Below are positions 7,544 through 13,783 of a DNA stretch of 21,117 bases, one piece after another. A model generated the notes under the pieces. The model was not told the DNA's origin, did no database searches, and saw only the letters and a program-made list of their open reading frames with translations. Position 1 is the stretch's first letter, and each line of letters opens with the position of its first letter. The translations under genes were made by a program, and so were the position numbers. Source of the stretch: Acidobacteriota bacterium (GTDB lineage: Bacteria; Acidobacteriota; Thermoanaerobaculia; Gp7-AA8); the NCBI GenBank assembly GCA_003223695.1, contig QHVY01000119.1, forward strand, positions 1 to 21,117, given 5' to 3'.

Positions 7544-7578
7544 CCCGCAACCGGCAACCCGCTACCCGCTACCCGCTA
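7544..7578 (+). repeat. Heptamer array, right arm (5 units of CCCGCTA)
   Basis: Five units (CCCGCAA, CCGGCAA, then three CCCGCTA) are the inverted counterpart of the array at 7492-7526. The last three bases, read on the minus strand, are the TAG stop of the CsgG-like gene, so the array begins exactly at the end of that gene. Confidence 0.9.
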
Positions 7579-8262
7579 TTCTGTGAACACGTACCGACTT
7601 GCGGACGTCTCCTGCGGGACGAAGATGCCGACGAGCTGGGTCTCGAGCGAGCGCAGGTTCTCGAACAGTCCCAGGATCTCATCGTAATTTCGCTGGTCGA
7701 ATTCCTTGAAGTCGCGGAAATTGTCCTCGAGGACTTTCTCGCCCGTATCGCCGTTGAAGACCGCGATATCGATGTCGAAGACGAACCCCGTGGTCTCCAC
7801 GAGCACCTGCCGATAGTACGTTCGCCCATCGTTCGGTGAGACGTACTCCTCGGTGCGGTAACCCGACTTGTCATTGATGTCGAAATCGAGAATCCCGGAG
7901 ACGATATAGTCAGCGCCGGTTTTTGCCGCCAGTTCCTTCCAGTAGTCTCGATTTTCCTCGAGCGCCTTGAGCGAAGTTCCGGGCAGACGCGTTGCCGGAA
8001 CGTCGACCAGTTTCAGTTTGGTGCTCTTCGCCAACTGCTTTCTCAGGTAGCGTTGGAATTCCGACTGCACATCGACTTTCGACGCGCGGTCATTTTTCTT
8101 CTCGCCGTTGTTGGCAATGACGAATGGGGCGATGGCCACTTTTTCATCGCCGGTGATCTGCAGCTTCGGCTTGAGCGGAAGCTTGAGCTTGACCTCCAGC
8201 ACTCCGGCGAACGAAGACAGCGGTACGAGTGCGGCGACAACGAACAGTGCGAATCGTTTCAT
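7576..8262 (-). CDS. Periplasmic CsgG/TolB-N-like protein
   Basis: This 228-residue protein starts at ATG 8262 with AGGAGG 6 bases upstream. Its signal peptide (KRFALFVVAALVPLSSFAG) suggests secretion to the periplasm. The body resembles the CsgG/TolB-N/LpoB fold group: a first strand KVAIAPFVI, a helix SEFQRYLRKQLAKSTKLKLVD, then AAKTGADYIVSGILDFD. Such proteins assemble or regulate envelope machines, but no catalytic residues are visible and no specific role can be given. The start overlaps the stop of the TPR gene in an ATGA, implying translational coupling. The same frame runs upstream to 8943, but that part is the shadow of the TPR gene. The TAG stop is built from the first unit of the heptamer array. 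Confidence 0.75.
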   Translation of the reverse strand: MKRFALFVVAALVPLSSFAGVLEVKLKLPLKPKLQITGDEKVAIAPFVIANNGEKKNDRASKVDVQSEFQRYLRKQLAKSTKLKLVDVPATRLPGTSLKALEENRDYWKELAAKTGADYIVSGILDFDINDKSGYRTEEYVSPNDGRTYYRQVLVETTGFVFDIDIAVFNGDTGEKVLEDNFRDFKEFDQRNYDEILGLFENLRSLETQLVGIFVPQETSASRYVFTE

Positions 8263-8828
8263 CGGCCACCTCCTGGCGGCGTCGGCTGCGGTGGCACCGG
8301 CGGCGGGGGCGCGGCCGTCTGTGTGGTTGGCGGTGGCGTGACAGGCGAAGGAGCGATCGGCGGCGGTGCCGGTTGAGAAGCATCCGCGGCGGCGGGAACC
8401 GCGGTTCCTGACGTCTGCGGGGCCGCGGCGATCGGCGCTGCCGGCGACGTCGACGCGGTCCTGGTCTCCTTCTGCTGTCGCTTTCTGTTGCGCGACAAGA
8501 ACTCGACGAACCGGCTGTAGTTTTTCTGGATGTACTGATTCGAGCGGTCGAGCTTCAGGGCTTCGAGATATTCCTTGCGCGCCTTTTCGAAATCGCCGTT
8601 CGCTTCGTATGCGACGGCGAGATTGTTGTGCGCCATCGCATCGCTCGGATTGATCTCCACGGCGCGCTGAAAGCGGAACAGTGCCTCGCGCCAGAGATTC
8701 ATCCTGGCCATCTGCACACCGAAGTTGTCCTGGCCCGACGGCTTCCGCAGATCCTGATGATGCGAACATGCGGTAGCGACTGCGAGAATCGCAAACGTCG
8801 CGAAGAGCCGATTTGACGTACGCATCAT
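8259..8828 (-). CDS. TPR-containing lipoprotein with Pro/Ala-rich tail
   Basis: This 189-residue protein starts at ATG 8828 with AGGAGA 6 bases upstream; the frame extends to 8912 but has no ribosome binding site there. The N-terminus RLFATFAILAVATAC ends in a lipobox-like Cys, so lipid anchoring is likely. Residues ~35-100 form TPR repeats, with WREALFRFQRAVEINPSDAM, then NNLAVAYEANGDFEKARKEY and EALKLDRSN. A basic segment (SRNRKRQQKE) and a ~75-residue Pro/Ala/Thr tail follow, the kind that spans periplasm or peptidoglycan. It is the first gene of a leftward cluster with the CsgG-like and peptidase/barrel genes. The role is inferred only as scaffold or partner of these two. Confidence 0.82.
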   Translation of the reverse strand: MMRTSNRLFATFAILAVATACSHHQDLRKPSGQDNFGVQMARMNLWREALFRFQRAVEINPSDAMAHNNLAVAYEANGDFEKARKEYLEALKLDRSNQYIQKNYSRFVEFLSRNRKRQQKETRTASTSPAAPIAAAPQTSGTAVPAAADASQPAPPPIAPSPVTPPPTTQTAAPPPPVPPQPTPPGGGR

Positions 8829-8862
8829 TGGGGATCTCCTGGAGGGCGGGGGCACGGGGAAT

Positions 8863-8891
8863 TTGGCTGTCAACGTGGGCGAAAGTATAAT
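8863..8891 (+). promoter_or_regulatory. Sigma-70-like promoter for dprA
   Basis: TTGGCT (8863-8868), a 17-base spacer and a perfect TATAAT (8886-8891) point to a start near 8898 and a leader of roughly 45 bases before ATG 8944. Confidence 0.6.
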
Positions 8892-8912
8892 TTCGCTCCG
8901 GTAGCCGCACAA
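8884..8912 (-). promoter_or_regulatory. Sigma-70-like promoter for the TPR lipoprotein cluster
   Basis: On the minus strand TTGTGC (8912-8907), a 17-base spacer and TATACT (8889-8884) would start transcription near 8877, about 49 bases before ATG 8828. The -10 box overlaps the dprA -10 box on the other strand. Confidence 0.5.
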
Positions 8913-8943
8913 CCGCTCGCGCCTTCAGCACCCACGAAAGCAC

Positions 8944-10026
8944 ATGAGCGATCTGTTGTCCCGCGATGTTTGTATCGCGTATGCCTTAACTCCATTCATT
9001 ACCCCCGTGCGGATCCGCCTTCTCCGTGAGCATTTCGAGCCGCTCGCACAAGCACAGCAGGCTCCGCTGAAGCTCCTTCAGGGTCTGCTCTCCATTGACG
9101 CCGATCAAGCGGAGGTCGTAAAGAATCCGTTACGTTTGGATCGATTGCGCGAGCAGGTCGAATCGCTGCGCGCGTCCGCGGTGACCATCGTCGATTCCGA
9201 ATACCCGCCGCTGCTGCGCGAGATCGTCGATCCACCCTTCGCGTTGTCTTATCGCGGCGATCTGTCGCTGCTGCAGAAGCCGATGCTGGCGATGGTCGGA
9301 TCGCGCCGTGCTTCCGCATACGGAATGAACGCGGCTGCACATCTCGCACAGCAGCTTGCTTCAGCGGGCGTGGTGATCGTCTCCGGTCTCGCCCGTGGCA
9401 TCGACGCCGCGTCGCATCAGGCGGCGCTCGACGCTGTCTCTCCCACGATCGCTGTACTGGGCACCGGAATCGATGTCATCTATCCGCGTTCGCACACGCG
9501 TCTCACGCGGACGATCGCCGAGCGCGGACTGCTGTTGACTGAATTTCCTCCCGGGACGCCGCCGCTCGCAGCAAATTTCCCGATCCGCAACCGCCTGATC
9601 TCCGGCATCACCCTCGGCACCGTCATCGTCGAAGCCACCGGCCGCAGCGGCTCGTTGATCACCGCTCGCACGGCAGCGGAGCAGGGGCGCGAAGTTTTTT
9701 GCGTTCCCGGATCGATCTTCGCCGCCGCGTCGGAAGGTCCGCATCGGTTGATTCAGTACGGCGCGAAGCTCGTGCACGACGTCAATGACATTCTCGAGGA
9801 GCTGCCGGGCGGATTGTGCATGCCGGGCGCGCAGCCGGATTCCCAGCCTGAATCGCCGCTGCGAGAAGTGCTCGCGGTGTTCACGCGCGAAGAGGCGATA
9901 CACATCGACAGCGCCGCGGCGAAACTCGGGCGCAGCGTGGCGAATATTTCGGATGCGGTCCTGCAACTCGAGCTGGGCGGGTGGCTGCGGGCGCTGCCGG
10001 GAGCGAGATACGTCCGAGCGAAGTAA
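8944..10026 (+). CDS. dprA: DNA-processing protein DprA (Smf)
   Basis: This 360-residue protein is full length for DprA, the cytoplasmic protein that receives incoming single-stranded DNA during natural transformation and loads RecA. The Rossmann-like core is complete, with VGSRRASAYG (118-127), SGLARGIDAASH (147-158), LGTGIDVIYPRSH (172-184), FPIRNRLISG (212-221) and SGSLITARTAAEQGREV (235-251). N-terminal helices (1-80) look like the SAM-like region. Residues ~300-360 form the C-terminal winged-helix domain ending LELGGWLRALPGARYVRA. The ribosome binding site is weak (GAAAG), but the promoter upstream is good. It is divergent from the TPR cluster and faces the YqjD/YqjE-like pair across a palindromic element. 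No other competence gene is in the window. Confidence 0.96.
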   Translation: MSDLLSRDVCIAYALTPFITPVRIRLLREHFEPLAQAQQAPLKLLQGLLSIDADQAEVVKNPLRLDRLREQVESLRASAVTIVDSEYPPLLREIVDPPFALSYRGDLSLLQKPMLAMVGSRRASAYGMNAAAHLAQQLASAGVVIVSGLARGIDAASHQAALDAVSPTIAVLGTGIDVIYPRSHTRLTRTIAERGLLLTEFPPGTPPLAANFPIRNRLISGITLGTVIVEATGRSGSLITARTAAEQGREVFCVPGSIFAAASEGPHRLIQYGAKLVHDVNDILEELPGGLCMPGAQPDSQPESPLREVLAVFTREEAIHIDSAAAKLGRSVANISDAVLQLELGGWLRALPGARYVRAK

Positions 10027-10027
10027 G

Positions 10028-10134
10028 CCCCTCACCCGGCCCTTCGGGCCACCCTCTCCCGAGGGGAGAGGGCTCTGGCGGCGGACGGGCCTTCTCCCGC
10101 CGGGAGAAGGTGCCGCGAAGCGGCGGATGAGGGG
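10028..10134. repeat. Cloverleaf-like extragenic palindrome
   Basis: Outer arms CCCCTCA (10028-10034) and TGAGGGG (10128-10134) enclose four hairpins in a row. They are GGCCC/GGGCC (10038-10050), CCCTCTCCC-GAG-GGGAGAGGG (10052-10072), CCTTCTCCC-GCC-GGGAGAAGG (10090-10110) and GCCGC-GAA-GCGGC (10112-10124). It fills almost the whole gap between the convergent ends of dprA and the small envelope gene. The wording resembles repetitive extragenic palindromes that I recall from many GC-rich bacteria. It may also stop transcription from both sides. Confidence 0.85.
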
Positions 10135-10139
10135 TTGAG

Positions 10140-10436
10140 TTAGACCTCTTCGTAGCTCGCCGCGCCGTTCCCCCGCGCCTTCTTCACCTTGTAGGCGACG
10201 AGAGCGAGGGGCAGGCCGAGAGAGACGATGCGCCGCAGCGGCTTGGGAAAGCCAAAGCCGACCAGAAATCCGACAATCGCTCCTCCAGCGACGAGCTCCG
10301 GAGCATGGGCCGACGCGAATCTCTGAAAATCGAGTGACGATCGCAGTTTGCGGTCGAGCTCATCGATTCCGCTTCCGATTCCATCCCGAGCGCGGCCGAT
10401 TTCCTGCTCGATGTTCTGCTTCTCGCCACTTGCCAT
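10140..10436 (-). CDS. YqjD/DUF3618-like small membrane-associated protein
   Basis: This 98-residue protein starts at ATG 10436 with AGGAG 8 bases upstream; the longer frame to 10520 has no support. The N-terminal half is a charged helix (KQNIEQEIGRARDGIGSGID). The C-terminal half has a Gly-rich hydrophobic segment (LVAGGAIVGFLVGFGFP) and a second one (IVSLGLPLALVAYKV), as in DUF3618/DUF883-like proteins. The upstream gene ends one base before (TGAAATG), so the two are translationally coupled. The pair matches the yqjD-yqjE layout. Such proteins are small inner-membrane components, linked in E. coli to stationary-phase ribosomes; the function here is unknown. Confidence 0.72.
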   Translation of the reverse strand: MASGEKQNIEQEIGRARDGIGSGIDELDRKLRSSLDFQRFASAHAPELVAGGAIVGFLVGFGFPKPLRRIVSLGLPLALVAYKVKKARGNGAASYEEV

Positions 10437-10437
10437 T

Positions 10438-10854
10438 TCAGCGACTCCTAACGCGGGCGATGTCGGATTTGATCGTCTCGATATCGCTCTTGATGTGCTC
10501 GACTGATTCTCTCGGCACAAACTCCGCCGCCGCGAATTTTTTCTTGCCGATCATCGCCAGCACTCCGGCGACGACGAACAGCACGACCGTGACGATCAGT
10601 GCCGAGACCCATGCCGGAATGCCGAGGCGAATGAGGACGAGCAGAATCGTGACGAAGAGAAATGACAATCCGAAGAGCGCGACAAAGGCCGCACCGGCAA
10701 ACATCGCCGCGCCGGTGCCGAGTTTCGTTGCTGCGTCTTTGAGCTCCCACTTCAGCAGTGCGATCTCGCTGCGAAAGAGCGTGGAGATGTTCTCCATCAG
10801 CTCTTTGACGACCGTCCCAATGGAGCGATCCACGTCTGATGTCACCGTTGCCAT
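10438..10854 (-). CDS. YqjE-like phage-holin superfamily (DUF1469) membrane protein
   Basis: This 138-residue protein starts at ATG 10854. An N-terminal amphipathic helix (VVKELMENISTLFRSEIALL) precedes KWELKDAATKLGTGAAMFAG. Two long membrane helices follow (FVALFGLSFLFVTILLVLI and ALIVTVVLFVVAGVLAMIG), then a short charged tail. This is the pattern of the DUF1469/YqjE family, which is called holin-like but is generally not phage-encoded. No phage genes surround it. It is the first gene of a two-gene unit with the YqjD-like protein. The 52 bp upstream show no convincing promoter, so transcription may come from the preceding exopolysaccharide operon on the same strand. Confidence 0.82.
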   Translation of the reverse strand: MATVTSDVDRSIGTVVKELMENISTLFRSEIALLKWELKDAATKLGTGAAMFAGAAFVALFGLSFLFVTILLVLIRLGIPAWVSALIVTVVLFVVAGVLAMIGKKKFAAAEFVPRESVEHIKSDIETIKSDIARVRSR

Positions 10855-10906
10855 GATGTCTTTTCAAGGCAGCAAAACGCGATCCAAACCGTAGTCTATC
10901 CCGACA

Positions 10907-12166
10907 CTACTTACGCCGCTGACGGACATCCACAATTTCCAGCTTCATCACGCGATCCTCGCCGCGCGCGAGCCTCGGACGCCCAATCAGACACGCGCCT
11001 TCCTCGGGCACACCGGTGAGCGTGACGTTTCGCTTCATCAGCAGGTCTCCACCGAGGGCGACGTGAGTGACGCCGGGCGGTAGCCAGACTTTGACTGTCG
11101 GATTTTGCAGCGTCTTCTCGCCGCGATTCGTCATCCGAACGCTGAACTGTCTCGGACTGCGAAGCGGATCGACGCTGTACATAAATCCCGAACGGGCCAT
11201 CGTTCGCGCCTCGGGCGTGAAGGCCTTCGCCAGCTGCGGCGGGCCAACTGCGCCGTCGGAAATCGGTTGACCAGCCACCCAGCGGAATGCAGTTTTCAAC
11301 AGGACTTTCAGTTGATTGTCATCTCCGGCCAGTGTGTTCGGATCGAATCCGAACCACAGGTAGCGCGAGCCGTCCTTTTCCATGTGCATGACCACCGCTC
11401 GCGCATTCGTGGTCCAGCGCACGTCGACGGACATCCGCGGACTCTCCTTGAGGAATGCAACGGGTGACGGCTTGACCCAAAACTGATGACCCGGCGTCAG
11501 CCGCGCGAGGACGGGCGACACAGCCTCCGAAAATTTCGCGGAGTCGTCTGAAAGTCCGTTGTCGGCGGACATCGACACAGATCCAATCGGCGCAGATGGC
11601 GGCTGGCCGATCACCGCGACCGCCCCGCCGCGGCGCACAAAGTCGTCGAGATCCTGCACGAGGGAGGGTGGGAGGGCGGGGACGTCGCAAAGGACGATGA
11701 CGCCCTGCAGCACTTCGACTTTGTCGAGCGGCACGAGTGTCGGCTGCATCTCTGCATCGGTCAGCAGCCGCACCCAGGCCGCGGTGAAGGGCGACCGCGG
11801 ATCGGCGGTGATCAGTGTGACCTTCGGCAGCGGCGTCGGCTCGCTGCTCGAGACGGACTGCTTTTCGAGAAAGGACCAGATGGCGAACGCGCCGATGATG
11901 ATCACCAGCAACAGAACGGGGACGTAGACGGCAATGTGCTTCCACTGCACTTTGCCGTCTTCGTGGAGCCGCCGCAGAAGCCGCGGTTTTCCTCGCCGCT
12001 CCACGGCCGGCCACGCGGCGGCCACCGCCGCCGCTTCGTGCACTAGCGCGGCGGCGGATTCGACGACGTGTGCTGCGTCCTCGACCACCGTCGCGGCTTC
12101 CTCGACAACAGCGGAGGCCGCGGACTGCAGATCCTTTTCTTCACGATCACTGCTTCGTGGGGGCAT
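10907..12166 (-). CDS. Membrane-anchored protein with GATase-fold-like domain, exopolysaccharide operon
   Basis: This 419-residue protein has four parts. Residues ~15-50 are an Ala-rich helix with a 7-residue period (VVEEAAT VVEDAAH VVESAAA LVHEAAA). A basic segment is followed by a membrane helix (~75-98, HIAVYVPVLLLVIIIGAFAI). Residues ~110-300 resemble a class I glutamine-amidotransferase fold (KVTLITADPRSPFTAAWVRL, VIVLCDVPALPPSLVQDLDD, FVRRGGAVAVIGQP, SRYLWFGFDP), with no evident catalytic Cys-His-Glu. The C-terminal domain is Ig-like (FSVRMTNRGEKTLQNPTVKV, then WLPPG). The bulk is probably periplasmic. The start overlaps the preceding small gene by 20 bp. Position in the operon suggests an accessory or co-polymerase role beside the GT2 synthase, but I do not recognise the family. 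Confidence 0.8.
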   Translation of the reverse strand: MPPRSSDREEKDLQSAASAVVEEAATVVEDAAHVVESAAALVHEAAAVAAAWPAVERRGKPRLLRRLHEDGKVQWKHIAVYVPVLLLVIIIGAFAIWSFLEKQSVSSSEPTPLPKVTLITADPRSPFTAAWVRLLTDAEMQPTLVPLDKVEVLQGVIVLCDVPALPPSLVQDLDDFVRRGGAVAVIGQPPSAPIGSVSMSADNGLSDDSAKFSEAVSPVLARLTPGHQFWVKPSPVAFLKESPRMSVDVRWTTNARAVVMHMEKDGSRYLWFGFDPNTLAGDDNQLKVLLKTAFRWVAGQPISDGAVGPPQLAKAFTPEARTMARSGFMYSVDPLRSPRQFSVRMTNRGEKTLQNPTVKVWLPPGVTHVALGGDLLMKRNVTLTGVPEEGACLIGRPRLARGEDRVMKLEIVDVRQRRK

Positions 12167-12401
12167 TTACAGTTGCTGCAGCTTCACCTTCCACAGGAGC
12201 GATCGTCGCCGGCGTGTCGCTGGGGCGATACTCCTCGAAAAATGTCTTGCTGTGCCCCTCCTGCCGCAGCTCCGCAGCCGTCTTCGGCCGGCGCGCCTCA
12301 CGGACTTTGTAGGCGAAATACGAAGCGACCGCCAGGATCAGCGTCACCACGATGCTCACGAAAATCACGGTTGCCAGGATGTTGACCCAATCAAGTCTCA
12401 T
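12147..12401 (-). CDS. Small single-pass membrane protein, exopolysaccharide operon
   Basis: This 84-residue protein starts at ATG 12401 with AAAAGG 9 bases upstream. One membrane helix (ILATVIFVSIVVTLILAVASYFAYK) is followed by a charged cytoplasmic stretch (REARRPKTAAELRQEGHSKT, FFEEYRP) and a low-complexity tail. It lies 26 bp after the GT2 synthase and overlaps the next gene by 20 bp. Size and place recall small partner subunits of synthases such as PgaD, IcaD or Alg44-like helpers, but there is no clear sequence match, so this is an inference from context. Confidence 0.75.
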   Translation of the reverse strand: MRLDWVNILATVIFVSIVVTLILAVASYFAYKVREARRPKTAAELRQEGHSKTFFEEYRPSDTPATIAPVEGEAAATVNAPTKQ

Positions 12402-12427
12402 TTTTATGACCTTTTAATATGATGTAT

Positions 12428-13783
12428 TTACATACGTCCTTTTCGCGCCAGCTTCCCCCACGACATATCGAGGCCCACCAGCTCCTCGAGCGTCGCGAAT
12501 ACTTTGCACACGTCGATGATCAGCACGTAGAAGAATCGATACAAGATCGAGTAGAACACGAGCGAGAACGACTCCCGCTCCATCACCACTGCGTAGACGG
12601 CGATCAAAATGTCCAGGATCGTCAGCAACAGCCACCACAGCACGAGCAACTTGGTCATGCCGTAAACCAGCGCGATCCAAACGAAGAACAAGTTGGCGAA
12701 GATGTTCATCGCCGGCCAGGCCAGGCCTTCGAACAACATGTACCAGAGCGACAGCGGCGTGGTGATGTTCCCCTCGCTGCGCGTCAGCAGATGTTTTTGT
12801 TTGCGGAGCGCCTGCAGAACGCCGCGCGTCCAGCGGTAGCGCTGCTTGATCAAATCGAGCAGCACCTCCGGCGCCTCGGTGTAGGCCACTGCCGCTGGCT
12901 CGTAATCGATCTTCCACCCTTTCCCGAGCAGCTTCACCGTCATGTCAAAGTCTTCGGCGAACGTGTCGCTGTCGTATCCGCCGACGCTTTCGATGGCCTC
13001 GCGACGGAAGATGCCCATCGGCCCCGGCACGACGTTGACTGTGCGCCAGAACGCCTGCGCATTGCGAACGATGTTCAATCCTTCGATGTATTCGAGCGCC
13101 TGCAGCTTCGTCCAGATGTTGTGCCGGTTGATCACCTTCACGTTTCCGGCGACGGCGCCGACGTGTGGATCGCGGAAGTGATAGACCGCGTAGCGTAACG
13201 CTTCGGGAGTCAGACGCGAGTCGCTGTCCATGCAAACCACAACCTGCGCCTTCGATCGCCGGATCCCATAATTCAGCGCGTCCGCTTTCCCGCTGTTCTC
13301 CTTGCGAAAAACGGAGACGTTCACGCCGTAGTGGTTGCCCTCGAACTCCTTCATCTTCTCGTACGTGCCATCGGTCGAGCCGTCATCGACGGCGATGATT
13401 TCGTAGTACGGGTATTTCAGCTCGAGCAGCGATGAGAGCGAGGGCTGGATCACCTCCGCCTCGTTGTACGCCGGCACGATGATGGAGATGAATGGATAAT
13501 TTTCCGGGATCTCATCGTGCGCCAGCTCGCGTGCGTGCAGATAGCTGAACCAGATCAGGATGAAGTGACGCAGGATCAACAGCAACAGGAAGCTGGCCAT
13601 CGTGACGACCAGCGCGGTGATGAAAATCGGCCCGAGCTTCTGCGGATACTTGAACAGGAACAACGTGGCAATCACCACCAGCGCGATGATGGCGATCGAG
13701 ATGATCAACTGCGTGGCCGGCCGCATCGGCTTCTTGCCGATGGCCTTCGGCTCTGGAGCTTTTGATGTCGTGTCGTTAGCCAT
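12428..13783 (-). CDS. Processive GT2 polysaccharide synthase (PgaC/IcaA-like)
   Basis: This 451-residue inner-membrane enzyme polymerises a glycan from nucleotide sugars and extrudes it. Two membrane helices (about 25-45 and 52-78) precede the GT-A domain. IIVPAYNEAEVI is followed by VDDGS (132-136), DSD (186-188, metal binding), FAEDFD (275-280, catalytic-base region) and QRYRW (314-318, processivity signature). Three or four C-terminal helices follow. The order of motifs fits poly-N-acetylglucosamine or hyaluronan/cellulose-type synthases; the exact sugar cannot be read. No PilZ domain is present. Its ATG shares a base with the stop of the exporter gene (TAATG), so the two are coupled. No deacetylase (PgaB/IcaB) gene is nearby. 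Confidence 0.92.
   Translation of the reverse strand: MANDTTSKAPEPKAIGKKPMRPATQLIISIAIIALVVIATLFLFKYPQKLGPIFITALVVTMASFLLLLILRHFILIWFSYLHARELAHDEIPENYPFISIIVPAYNEAEVIQPSLSSLLELKYPYYEIIAVDDGSTDGTYEKMKEFEGNHYGVNVSVFRKENSGKADALNYGIRRSKAQVVVCMDSDSRLTPEALRYAVYHFRDPHVGAVAGNVKVINRHNIWTKLQALEYIEGLNIVRNAQAFWRTVNVVPGPMGIFRREAIESVGGYDSDTFAEDFDMTVKLLGKGWKIDYEPAAVAYTEAPEVLLDLIKQRYRWTRGVLQALRKQKHLLTRSEGNITTPLSLWYMLFEGLAWPAMNIFANLFFVWIALVYGMTKLLVLWWLLLTILDILIAVYAVVMERESFSLVFYSILYRFFYVLIIDVCKVFATLEELVGLDMSWGKLARKGRM

Noticed and set aside
7480..7557. ATG 7557 as start of the peptidase/barrel protein
   Set aside because: It would translate the heptamer repeats ahead of a clear signal peptide; TTG 7479 has GGAGG at ideal spacing.
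8263..8943. Upstream extension of the CsgG-like frame to 8943
   Set aside because: It is the out-of-frame shadow of the TPR lipoprotein gene; ATG 8262 has a strong ribosome binding site and a signal peptide.
10438..10854. Prophage remnant suggested by the holin-like protein
   Set aside because: The DUF1469/YqjE family is chromosomal and no other phage gene is nearby.
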